A stretch of 8,377 nt of DNA from Thomasclavelia spiroformis (GCA_018369555.1 JAGZCC010000081.1:1-8377); one strand, 5' to 3'. Positions 1 through 6,163 are shown, numbered from the stretch's first letter. The notes: generated by a model from the letters alone, not told the origin. Translations and numbers: made by a program.

Positions 1-1
1 A

Positions 2-241
2 AAAGTAGATCGTTTTTTTAAAAGACGAGGTGTAAAAAAGTTAGATAAAGGTGTATATTTTGGTAAAAAGAGTGATTTTGATGCCTTTATGGAAGCACAA
101 TGGGATTTGCCAAAAACACCATGGTTTTTAAAAATAGTAGATAAATGGTATTTTAGATATGAGGGCGATACGATTGAATATCGAGAAGATGCGTTAGAGT
201 CATATTATCGAATTAAGGCAAGATATGCAAACTTTACATAG
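2..241 (+). CDS. 3' end of an unidentified gene, candidate partner (antitoxin?) of VapD
   Basis: An open frame enters from the left edge and runs 79 codons to a TAG at 239-241; its start is outside the window. I do not recognise the family. The visible part opens with a basic stretch (KVDRFFKRRGVKKLDKG) and is rich in aromatic residues (WDLPKTPWF, VDKWYFRYEG), ending YYRIKARYANFT. It shows no signal peptide or membrane segment. The last 17 nt overlap the start of the VapD gene in another frame, so the two are probably translationally coupled. In the VapXD system of Haemophilus an antitoxin gene lies directly upstream of vapD, so an antitoxin role here is a reasonable guess from position alone. 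No sequence similarity to VapX was recognised. It could equally be an unrelated small regulator. Confidence 0.6.
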   Translation, partial: KVDRFFKRRGVKKLDKGVYFGKKSDFDAFMEAQWDLPKTPWFLKIVDKWYFRYEGDTIEYREDALESYYRIKARYANFT

Positions 242-563
242 TCGAAAAGCAATTAATTTTGATTTAAATAATAATTTATTAAAGCAATATTATCCTTCAA
301 AAAGTTACAAAAATGCTTGGAAAGATATAAAGAAGTTTTTACTTTGTAGTAATTTTATACATCGTCAATATTCAGGTTATGTTTCTAAAACAGGAATAAG
401 TATGGCAGATGTAGGAAACATATTAGATGAAATGTCAATAAAATATCATTGGATTAAAAAGGTAGTTAGACAGTTTGATGTTACAATAGTAAGTGATGAG
501 TATAGTTTTATATTAAGAATTAAACAAGAATCTAAAGTTATTAGTAAAGATGAGTTGGTTTAA
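225..563 (+). CDS. vapD: VapD family protein (Cas2-like fold, putative endoribonuclease toxin)
   Basis: This 112-aa protein has the layout of VapD: KAINFDL near the N-terminus (residues 8-14, with Asp13 in the FDL motif), then a lysine/tyrosine helix (LLKQYYPSKSYKNAWKDIKKF), the HRQYSGYVSK strand (the family's xRQGSGYxS position) and the W-x-K-K-x-V-R-x-F-D-V-T segment. In Helicobacter and Haemophilus VapD proteins are purine-type ribonucleases with a ferredoxin-like fold related to Cas2. They act in the cytoplasm as dimers and have been linked to persistence. Length is slightly above the usual 90-100 aa because of a C-terminal tail. The ATG at 225 has an AAGG Shine-Dalgarno at 214-217 and lies inside the end of the upstream gene. 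Family assignment is strong; toxicity is inferred from homologues, and no known antitoxin is identified. Confidence 0.82.
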   Translation: MQTLHSRKAINFDLNNNLLKQYYPSKSYKNAWKDIKKFLLCSNFIHRQYSGYVSKTGISMADVGNILDEMSIKYHWIKKVVRQFDVTIVSDEYSFILRIKQESKVISKDELV

Positions 564-572
564 CTCATCTTT
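546..572 (+). terminator. Rho-independent terminator overlapping the vapD stop codon
   Basis: A perfect 11-bp inverted repeat (AAAGATGAGTT / AACTCATCTTT) surrounds a 5-nt loop. The TAA stop of vapD (561-563) lies at the loop/right-arm junction, so the final codons of vapD form the left arm. The right arm ends in TTT, followed by ATT. It separates the vapD unit from the dehydrogenase promoter. Confidence 0.75.
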
Positions 573-585
573 ATTGCGTTATTAT

Positions 586-599
586 AGAAAACGATTACA
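586..599 (+). promoter_or_regulatory. Candidate CcpA cre site upstream of the alcohol dehydrogenase promoter
   Basis: AGAAAACGATTACA matches the catabolite-responsive element consensus TGWAANCGNTNWCA at every specified position except the first. Its centre lies about 61 bp upstream of the start point predicted from the -10 box. In Bacillus, cre sites upstream of the -35 box (for example at ackA and pta) mediate activation by CcpA, so activation during sugar excess is more likely than repression. Assigned by consensus only. Confidence 0.55.
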
Positions 600-616
600 T
601 AAAAATAAAATAAAGA

Positions 617-647
617 TTGACCTAAAGTAAACTTTATAGTTTATAAT
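617..647 (+). promoter_or_regulatory. Promoter with 19-bp spacer and MerR-family dyad operator (AdhR/NmlR-like)
   Basis: A TTGACC -35 box (617-622) and a perfect TATAAT -10 box (642-647) are separated by 19 bp, longer than the usual 17. Inside the spacer is the exact palindrome TAAAGT-AA-ACTTTA (623-636). Overlong spacers filled by a dyad are the hallmark of promoters activated by DNA distortion by MerR-family regulators. The dyad resembles the CTTAAAG-N4-CTTTAAG operators reported for AdhR/NmlR-type aldehyde and electrophile sensors, which control alcohol dehydrogenases. No MerR gene lies in the window, so the regulator is inferred. Confidence 0.7.
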
Positions 648-672
648 ATTATTGAAAGTGAGGTAACTATAT

Positions 673-1842
673 ATGAATGATTTTATTTATGATATTCCAG
701 TAACTGTTTATTTTGGTAAAGATCAGTTAAAAAATTTAACAACGGAATTAAAAAAATATGGAAAAAATGTTTTAATGACTTATGGTGGGGGTTCAATTAA
801 AAAGAGTGGTTTATATGATAGAGTCATTAATGAAATAGAAAAAGCTGGTTTAAATTTATTTGAATTATCAGGAATCGAACCAAATCCTAGAATTGAATCA
901 GTACGTAAAGGAGCTCAAATATGTAAAGATGAACATATTGATGTATTACTTGCAGTAGGTGGTGGTTCAACTCTTGATGCAACAAAATTTATGGCAGCTG
1001 GAGCATGTGTAGATCATGATCCATGGCTATTTTTAAGTGAAAATGCGCCTATTGAAAAAGCATTACCAATCGTAACTATTTTAACTCTTGCAGCAACTGG
1101 TTCAGAAATGGATAGTGGTGGAGTTATTACTAATTTAGAAACAAAAGATAAAATTGGTAGAATGGCAAGACCGATGCTACCTAAAGTATCATTTTTAGAT
1201 CCTACTTTAACATACAGTGTCAGTGCTTATCAAACAGCCTGTGGTAGTGCTGATATGATGTCACATATTATGGAAGTATATTTTAATATGGAACAAGATC
1301 TATATATGTTAGATACATTTATGGAAGGAATGATGAAAACAATTATTAAATATACGCCAATTGCAATTAAAGAACCAGATAATTATGAAGCAAGAGCTAA
1401 TTTAATGTGGACTTCATCATGGGCAATCAATGGACTTGTTAATGGTGGAAAACAGCATGAATGGAGTTGTCATCCAATGGAACATGAATTAAGTGCTTAT
1501 TATGATATTACTCATGGTCTAGGTTTAGCAATCTTAACACCAAGATGGTTAAAATATTGTTTAGATGAAACAACAGTGTCTAAATATTATCAATTTGGAA
1601 TAAATGTATTTGATATTGATAAAAGCTTACCACCAATGGAAGTTGCTAATCTTGCAATTAAAAAATTAGAAGAATTTTTCTTTGAAACATGTAAATTAGA
1701 TAGTAATTTTAAAGCAATTAATATTGATGAACAATATTTTGATATAATGGCAGCTAAATCATGTAATAATGATGTATTATATGGCTTTAAGCCATTAAAA
1801 CAAGAAGATATCAAAAAAATATATCAAATGTGTTTACAATAA
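673..1842 (+). CDS. Iron-containing alcohol dehydrogenase, BdhA/YqhD type (NAD(P)H-dependent butanol dehydrogenase/aldehyde reductase)
   Basis: This 389-aa cytoplasmic enzyme of the iron-dependent alcohol dehydrogenase family (group III) reduces aldehydes to alcohols with NAD(P)H, as in fermentative butanol or ethanol formation or aldehyde detoxification. The nucleotide site is YGGGSIKKSG (GGGS 38-41), with the second glycine motif AVGGGSTLDATK at 94-105 and ATGSEMD at 141-147. The metal ligands Asp194, His198, His267 and His281 are all present (GSADMMSH, WSCHPMEHE, DITHGLGLA) and fall at the same numbers as in E. coli YqhD. Clostridial BdhA/BdhB share the SIKxxGxYDR and WSCHPMEHELSAYYDITHG stretches. 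The start has a GTGAGGT Shine-Dalgarno (658-664). The gene is monocistronic between terminators at 546-572 and 1859-1906 and is likely controlled by the MerR-type promoter and the cre site upstream. Exact substrate and cofactor preference cannot be read from the sequence. Confidence 0.93.
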   Translation: MNDFIYDIPVTVYFGKDQLKNLTTELKKYGKNVLMTYGGGSIKKSGLYDRVINEIEKAGLNLFELSGIEPNPRIESVRKGAQICKDEHIDVLLAVGGGSTLDATKFMAAGACVDHDPWLFLSENAPIEKALPIVTILTLAATGSEMDSGGVITNLETKDKIGRMARPMLPKVSFLDPTLTYSVSAYQTACGSADMMSHIMEVYFNMEQDLYMLDTFMEGMMKTIIKYTPIAIKEPDNYEARANLMWTSSWAINGLVNGGKQHEWSCHPMEHELSAYYDITHGLGLAILTPRWLKYCLDETTVSKYYQFGINVFDIDKSLPPMEVANLAIKKLEEFFFETCKLDSNFKAINIDEQYFDIMAAKSCNNDVLYGFKPLKQEDIKKIYQMCLQ

Positions 1843-1858
1843 AAAGATTGTAATGCAT

Positions 1859-1906
1859 AAAAAAGAGCACTTAAACAGCAATTTATGCTTGTTTATCAGC
1901 TTTTTT
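1859..1906 (+). terminator. Imperfect terminator after the alcohol dehydrogenase gene
   Basis: The left arm AAAAAAGAGC plus TAAACA (1859-1868, 1872-1877) pairs with TGTTTA plus GCTTTTTT (1890-1895, 1899-1906). There is one G-U pair, a 3x3 internal loop (ACT/TCA) and a 12-nt apical loop. It starts 17 nt after the stop and ends in six T. A-rich and T-rich ends make it usable on both strands. Its right half is the beginning of repeat copy A. Confidence 0.55.
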
Positions 1907-2090
1907 GTTGATTGAGATGGTTTATTTGTTTTCTAGATGAATTTCTAAGTTGTTTTAAGACTATTTAAGATTTGTGAAATCTGATAAATTTTCTAATAGT
2001 TTAATCATTTATGTTACATAATAATATGTGTACAACAAGTTTGTAATTTACGGTATCTCAAATGATTAGTAAATGTTTCACAATAATTTT
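1881..2090. repeat. Dispersed ~200-bp repeat, copy A
   Basis: This stretch matches 6208-6396 in the same orientation. Exact shared blocks seen by eye are 26 bp (1919-1944 = 6242-6267), 37 bp (1962-1998 = 6284-6320) and 22 bp (2050-2071 = 6357-6378), with substitutions and small indels between. Copy A carries about 13-20 extra bases near 2025-2049. Within the copy TTGTGAAA (1972-1979) and TTTCACAA (2076-2083) form an 8-bp inverted pair, and AATCATTT (2003-2010) mirrors AAATGATT (2060-2067). No intact gene is present. It may be a non-autonomous element, recombination site or gene relic. Confidence 0.85.
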
Positions 2091-2135
2091 GATTTATTCA
2101 AGAAATTATAATTTTGATTTATTCAAGAAATTATA
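2083..2135. repeat. Perfect 25-bp tandem duplication directly upstream of the GH3 -35 box
   Basis: Two exact copies of a 25-bp unit (period 25, phase TAATTTTGATTTATTCAAGA plus AATTA) occupy 2084-2108 and 2109-2133. The match extends to 2083 and 2135 and ends where the TTGACC -35 box begins at 2136. Each unit contains the interrupted palindrome TTGA-TTTAT-TCAA, widened by AATTT...AAATT. It could be a doubled operator or activator site, or a chance slippage duplication. Confidence 0.85.
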
Positions 2136-2164
2136 TTGACCGCTTTAATTATAAATAGTAAAAT
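2136..2164 (+). promoter_or_regulatory. Sigma-A-type promoter of the GH3 gene
   Basis: TTGACC (2136-2141) and TAAAAT (2159-2164) are separated by exactly 17 bp. A start near 2171 would give a ~200-nt leader containing the RAT and terminator before the GH3 start at 2372. Confidence 0.75.
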
Positions 2165-2188
2165 ATTTATATACAGAGTAATATAAAA

Positions 2189-2218
2189 GAGATGTTACTG
2201 TTAAATCAGGCATGACCT
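2189..2218 (+). promoter_or_regulatory. RAT (ribonucleic antiterminator) target of a BglG/LicT/SacY-family protein
   Basis: GAGATGTTACTG-TTAAAT-CAGGCATGACCT follows the layout of LicT/BglG targets (GGATTGTTACTG...CAGGCAAAACCT). An upper stem CTG/CAG (2198-2200/2207-2209) closes a 6-nt loop. Next come the asymmetric internal loop TTA opposite G (2195-2197/2210), the stem ATG/CAT (2192-2194/2211-2213), a second internal loop, and a lower stem using the CCT at 2216-2218. The lower stem is weaker than in textbook RATs. The final CCT is also the first three bases of the terminator left arm, so the two structures exclude each other. Binding of a dephosphorylated-EII-activated antiterminator would allow read-through into the GH3 gene. 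No such regulator gene lies in the window. Confidence 0.8.
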
Positions 2219-2271
2219 AAGTATTGTTAATAATATGATAATATTATTAACATTGCTTGGGTTTTATTTTT
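2216..2271 (+). terminator. Leader terminator controlled by the RAT
   Basis: A 21-position stem (2216-2236 with 2241-2261) closes a GATA loop, with only one T-T mismatch and two G-U pairs, followed by TTTTATTTTT. CCTAAG at its base pairs with CTTGGG. It lies ~100 nt upstream of the GH3 start and overlaps the RAT by its first three bases, the standard geometry of PTS antitermination systems. Confidence 0.88.
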
Positions 2272-2371
2272 AATGCTAATTAAAAATAGGAAATGGAGGG
2301 ATGAAAAGATTATACTAACAATGAATTAATTGTAAATTGGGGAATTATTATTTAAAAAGGAGAAAAAGAAA

Positions 2372-5300
2372 ATGAAATTAGGGAAGAAAATTGTTTCATT
2401 AATGATGGTTTTAGCAATGATTGCTGCAACTATATTTAGTGTAAATATTTCTAATGCTGCAGCTTTAACTAATGAACAAAAAGCTCAAGAGTTAGTTGCG
2501 AAAATGACATTAGAAGAAAAAATTGGTCAAAAAATCATGCTTTCATTTAGAAGTGGGTGGACAATGAAAGATGGTACAAAAATTTCATCAGTTCAAAATA
2601 TAAACGATGAAATTTACGAAATTATTGGAAAATATGATATTGGAAGTGTTATTTTGTTTGCTGCAAATTTTGCGTCTGATGCTAGTATCAATGTTGAATT
2701 GACAGATGGATTACAAAAGGCAGCAATTGATCCAAATTTAGGAGAAAATAATATTCCTTTAATTATTGCAACAGATCAAGAAGGGGGGATAGTTTATCGA
2801 TTGACGGGAGGAACTGCTTTGCCAGGAAATATGGCTGTAGGAGCTACAAATGATCCAGAAAATGCATTTAAAGCTGGAAAAGTTATTGGTAGTGAATTAA
2901 GTGCAGTAGGTGTAAATACAAATTTTGCTCCTGATGCAGATGTCAATAATAATCCTAATAATCCAGTTATTGGATTACGTTCATTTAGTAGTAGTCCACA
3001 ATTGGCAGCAAAGTTTACTACAGCTTATATTGAAGGAGTTCAAAGTCAAAACATAGCTACTACTGCTAAACACTTTCCAGGACATGGAAACGTTGCAACT
3101 GATTCTCATACTGGCTTACCTTCAATTGATGCTACTAAGGATGAGTTATATCAAACAGAATTAGTACCATTCCAAGCAGCAATTGATGCAGGGACTGATA
3201 TGATTATGACAGCACATATTCAATTCCCAAATGTTGTTGAGGAGAAAATATATTCATCAAAACAAGATGAACATATGTCACCACCTGCTACTTTATCAAG
3301 AGAAATTTTAACTGATTTATTAAGAAATGAATTGAATTTTGATGGTGTAATCGTGACTGATTCAATGACGATGAATGGTGTTGCAAATTATTTTGATGTA
3401 AATGAACGTAATTTATTAGCGGTTAAAGCAGGGGTTGATATTTTAGATATTCCATTTAATGATATATCTTCATGGGCTGATATGGAAACTAAATTGATTC
3501 CGTTAATTGATGCATTTGTTGATGCTTATACTAAAGAAGATGGCTATAATGGGATAAAATTATCTATTGAGGAATTAGATAAATCAGTTGAAAGAATTTT
3601 AACATTAAAATATAATCGTAATATCATGGAATTAGTTAATGATAATACAAGCTTACAAGATAAAAAAGCAAAGGCTTTAGAGGTAGTAGGATCAGTTGAA
3701 AATCGTGAAACAGAAAGATTGATTTCAGCAAAAGGAGTTACTGTTGTTAAAAATGAAAATGATGTTTTACCATTGAAATTAACTAGTAATTCTAAAGTAT
3801 TATTTGCAACTACATATTCTAGAAATAATAATCGATTTGTTTTAGCTTGGGAAAGAGCAAAACAGGCTGGAATTATTCCAGAAGGTGCGGATTATAAAAT
3901 CTTACAACATTATAATTGGACTGGTTTAAATGATAAAGTCAACAGTGCAATTAATTCAGATGGCTCTAAGTTTCAAGGAACAAATCGTGATTTATTAGAT
4001 TGGTGTGATGTCTTAGTACATGCTTCAGAAATATCTAAGGCTTCAGGAATAGATGGCTATATTGTTGCTTGTCCGCAATTATTTACTAATTATTGTAAGA
4101 ATTTAGGGAAACAAACAGTTGTAATTTCCCTAAATCATCCTTATGATGTCCAGGCATTTCCTGATGCTGATGGCATTTTGGCAGTATATGGAACAACTAG
4201 TTTAGGTTTAGATATAACTGAATCTTTTGGAGGCGGAACAGTAGGGGCAACTGCTGCGTTTAGTCCAAATCTTACTGCTGGAACTGAAGTGGTTTTAGGT
4301 ACATTTGGAGCTTCTGGAAAGTTACCAGTTGATATACCAAAATATGTTCCAGGATCAAAAGTATATTCAACAGACGAAATTGTTTATAAATTAGGTTATG
4401 GTATTGAATATGAAGCATTAGCTAAGGATCCTGATAAAACTGCTTTAGTAGAAGCAATTAATAAAGTTGAGACATTAAATAAAAATAATTATACTGAAGA
4501 ATCATGGCAAAGTGCCAAAAATGAATTAGAAACATTAAATGATATTTTAAAAGTTGCTAAAAACGTTAATTTAACTCATAAATTAGCACAAGCAAAAGTT
4601 GATGAAAATACACAAGAGTTAAAAAATCAATATGATAAAGTTTTAGAATTGTTAGCGCCTATTAGTATTGATAAAACAGCATTAAAGATTGCGCTAGATT
4701 TAGCTAATGTAATTACTGATGAAGATTTAGCTAATGTTGTACCAGTAGTAGTTAATGAATTCAAAGAAGCAAGAGATAAGGCTAATGAAGTATATAATGA
4801 TGCAACTGCTAGTCAAGATAAAGTAGATGCAGCATTTGATCGACTTGCTAGTATCATGCAAAAATTAGAATTCTTCAAAGGAGATAAAACTGCTTTAAAA
4901 GCATTTATTGATAAAGTGAGTGGTTTAGAAACTGCTAAATACACAGAAGCTACATGGACACCATTCAATGAAGCCTTAACAGCAGCAACTAGTGTATACA
5001 ACGATGAAAATGCAATGCAAGAAGAAGTAAATAATGCATACAATGAATTAGTTACAGCGTTCTTGAAGCTAAGATTAATTCCAGATAAGAGTTTATTAGA
5101 AGACTTAATCAATCAAGCAGAAGGATTAGAAAGTACAAATTATACCAAAGCAACATTTGATGGATTAACAAAAGCCTTAAATGAAGCTAAAGCAGTATTT
5201 GATAATCCAAATACAACACAAAAAGAAGTAGATAATGCAAAAGATGTTCTTGCAAAAGCAATGGCAGACTTACAAACAGTAACTGTAGATAATACAATAA

Positions 5301-5434
5301 AAGCACCAGTAAATAATGGTGATACAACAGTAAGTGTAAAAACAGGTGATGAAAGCTTAGTAGGAATGTTTGCAGGTGTTGCTTTATTAAGTGTCGCTGG
5401 ATATGCATTGTTAAGAAGAAAAGAAAATGATTAA
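2372..5434 (+). CDS. Secreted, wall-anchored GH3 beta-N-acetylhexosaminidase (NagZ-like) with FIVAR repeats
   Basis: A 1020-aa surface glycoside hydrolase expected to release terminal N-acetylglucosamine-type residues from glycans or muropeptides. Residues 1-30 are a signal peptide (basic start, hydrophobic core, cleavage near SNAA). The GH3 catalytic barrel spans about 35-415: ATDQEGG (133-139), the NagZ signature KHFPGHG (233-239) with the acid/base dyad D244-S-H246, and the nucleophile D330 in VIVTDSM. A GH3 C-terminal domain follows (about 445-680, ending LGYGIEY). Four FIVAR-type repeats occupy 686-970. The C-terminus is a sorting signal with SVKTGD (988-993) in place of LPXTG, a hydrophobic segment (~996-1014) and the tail RRKEND. 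The start has AAGGAGA 9 nt upstream. It is transcribed alone between the RAT leader and the terminator at 5473-5497. The exact glycan is unknown; the DxH dyad favours an N-acetylhexosaminidase or phosphorylase over a beta-glucosidase. Confidence 0.92.
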   Translation: MKLGKKIVSLMMVLAMIAATIFSVNISNAAALTNEQKAQELVAKMTLEEKIGQKIMLSFRSGWTMKDGTKISSVQNINDEIYEIIGKYDIGSVILFAANFASDASINVELTDGLQKAAIDPNLGENNIPLIIATDQEGGIVYRLTGGTALPGNMAVGATNDPENAFKAGKVIGSELSAVGVNTNFAPDADVNNNPNNPVIGLRSFSSSPQLAAKFTTAYIEGVQSQNIATTAKHFPGHGNVATDSHTGLPSIDATKDELYQTELVPFQAAIDAGTDMIMTAHIQFPNVVEEKIYSSKQDEHMSPPATLSREILTDLLRNELNFDGVIVTDSMTMNGVANYFDVNERNLLAVKAGVDILDIPFNDISSWADMETKLIPLIDAFVDAYTKEDGYNGIKLSIEELDKSVERILTLKYNRNIMELVNDNTSLQDKKAKALEVVGSVENRETERLISAKGVTVVKNENDVLPLKLTSNSKVLFATTYSRNNNRFVLAWERAKQAGIIPEGADYKILQHYNWTGLNDKVNSAINSDGSKFQGTNRDLLDWCDVLVHASEISKASGIDGYIVACPQLFTNYCKNLGKQTVVISLNHPYDVQAFPDADGILAVYGTTSLGLDITESFGGGTVGATAAFSPNLTAGTEVVLGTFGASGKLPVDIPKYVPGSKVYSTDEIVYKLGYGIEYEALAKDPDKTALVEAINKVETLNKNNYTEESWQSAKNELETLNDILKVAKNVNLTHKLAQAKVDENTQELKNQYDKVLELLAPISIDKTALKIALDLANVITDEDLANVVPVVVNEFKEARDKANEVYNDATASQDKVDAAFDRLASIMQKLEFFKGDKTALKAFIDKVSGLETAKYTEATWTPFNEALTAATSVYNDENAMQEEVNNAYNELVTAFLKLRLIPDKSLLEDLINQAEGLESTNYTKATFDGLTKALNEAKAVFDNPNTTQKEVDNAKDVLAKAMADLQTVTVDNTIKAPVNNGDTTVSVKTGDESLVGMFAGVALLSVAGYALLRRKEND
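4427..5281 (+). repeat. Four FIVAR-like repeats in the GH3 protein
   Basis: Residues 686-761, 765-835, 837-903 and 904-970 each begin with (P/I/G)DK(T/S)xL and continue as a three-helix pattern with Y(T)xA(T/S)(W/F) and a late Q(x)EVxxA or QDKVDAA motif, usually 66-76 residues long. This matches the FIVAR module found in Gram-positive surface proteins, usually as a spacer or carbohydrate/matrix-binding region. Copies 3 and 4 are the most alike; copy 2 lacks the YT-x-A-T-W stretch. The copies are diverged in DNA, so this is an old duplication. Confidence 0.8.
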
Positions 5435-5472
5435 AAATAGTTAATTTAAAATAATTTGAAGTTTTAAGTTAT

Positions 5473-5497
5473 AACGGGGAAAATATTCCCCGTTTTT
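5473..5497 (+). terminator. Terminator after the GH3 gene
   Basis: A perfect 9-bp stem AACGGGGAA / TTCCCCGTT (5473-5481, 5486-5494) with an AATA loop runs into TTT (to 5497), 39 nt after the stop codon. It is the most G+C-rich hairpin in the window. Confidence 0.92.
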
Positions 5498-5636
5498 ATG
5501 TGAAGATTAGAGGATTGTTAAATATGTAAATAATTAAATAATAGAAGACATGATAAGAATTAGATACAATGAAATTTAATTTTCTTTTTTGTTTAATGAA
5601 TTATATTGTTTTTATATAGTATTAAATGGTTATTTA

Positions 5637-5645
5637 TGCTATAAA
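5637..5645 (+). promoter_or_regulatory. Possible extended -10 promoter of the SnoaL-like gene
   Basis: TGCTATAAA has the TGn extension in front of a TATAAA hexamer, without a good -35 box 17 bp upstream. A start near 5652 would give a ~27-nt leader and would place the ATG at 5655 too close to the transcript end to be used. Confidence 0.35.
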
Positions 5646-5678
5646 TAGGAATTTATGAAATTATGGAGGGAATTTAAT

Positions 5679-6071
5679 ATGAATGAAGAAATTAAGAAAT
5701 TAATAGATGCTGCTGACAAGGCAATCAAAGAAGAAAGATTTGACGATTTAATGGAGTTTTATACTGAAGATGCAGTATTAGTTGTAAAACCTGGGCTGGA
5801 GGCAAAAGGAAAGGAAGAAATTAAGAATGCATTTATAAAAATAGCAGCTTATTTTAATAACAGTGTTGTTCCAACACAAGGGAAAATGTTGATGATTGAA
5901 GCAGGAGACACTGTACTTGTTTTATCACAAACTTTATTAGATGCAAATAAAAAAGAAGATTCAGAATATAGTATGGATCGTAGAGCTACTTATGTTTATA
6001 GAAATGTTAATGGAAAATGGTTATGTGCTATAGATAACTCATATGGTACAACATTGCTCGACTGGAAGTAA
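5679..6071 (+). CDS. SnoaL-like / DUF4440 NTF2-fold protein (YybH, SgcJ/EcaC type)
   Basis: A 130-aa soluble protein of the NTF2-like superfamily. The N-terminal helix (MNEEIKKLIDAADKAIKEERFDDLMEFY) leads into TEDAVLVVKPG, a G(K)EEIKNAF helix, and the closing strands RRATYVYRNVNGKWLCAIDNSYGTTLL, the typical end of the DUF4440/YybH group. Such cone-shaped dimers bind small molecules and include polyketide cyclases, isomerases and many uncharacterised proteins. No specific reaction can be read here. The start was set at 5679, not at the in-frame ATG 5655, because GGAGGG (5665-5670) lies 8 nt before it and the intervening codons KLWREFN are not conserved-looking. The gene stands alone, with terminators on both sides and no pathway partner. 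Confidence 0.82.
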   Translation: MNEEIKKLIDAADKAIKEERFDDLMEFYTEDAVLVVKPGLEAKGKEEIKNAFIKIAAYFNNSVVPTQGKMLMIEAGDTVLVLSQTLLDANKKEDSEYSMDRRATYVYRNVNGKWLCAIDNSYGTTLLDWK

Positions 6072-6163
6072 TAACAAAACAAAAGCGGGGTTATCTATAT
6101 TAAATGATATTTTTAAAATGTTAGATTGTTAATCCAGTGATATATTGATAACGAATTATTAGA

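Larger units (their letters stand above)
1843..2371 (+). other. Gene-free 529-bp interval with repeat, promoter and antitermination leader
   Basis: No convincing protein-coding frame is present. In order it holds the dehydrogenase terminator (1859-1906), dispersed repeat copy A (1881-2090), a 25-bp tandem duplication (2083-2135), a promoter (2136-2164), a RAT element (2189-2218) fused to a terminator (2216-2271), and about 85 nt of leader before the GH3 Shine-Dalgarno AAGGAGA (2357-2363). Confidence 0.8.

Noticed and set aside
225..563. Cas2 of a CRISPR system
   Set aside because: VapD and Cas2 share a fold, but the FDL start and the RQ-x-SGY strand are VapD-like, and there is no cas1 or repeat-spacer array in the window.
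1590..1814. Minus-strand open frame inside the alcohol dehydrogenase gene
   Set aside because: Shadow of a strongly supported gene; no ribosome binding site or recognisable protein motif.
1881..2090. CRISPR-like or tRNA-like structure in the dispersed repeat
   Set aside because: There are only two copies 4.3 kb apart without spacers, and no cloverleaf or T-loop motif could be found.
2295..2318. Short leader peptide (GGAGGG followed by ATG at 2301)
   Set aside because: It encodes only five residues and the Shine-Dalgarno touches the ATG with no spacing, so initiation there is unlikely.
4813..5408. Minus-strand open frames opposite the FIVAR repeats
   Set aside because: Low-complexity leucine/serine-rich translations mirror the repeated coding sequence on the other strand; no start signals.
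5655..5678. Upstream in-frame ATG as the start of the SnoaL-like protein
   Set aside because: No Shine-Dalgarno lies before it, whereas GGAGGG is well placed for the ATG at 5679 and the extra eight residues do not look like family sequence.
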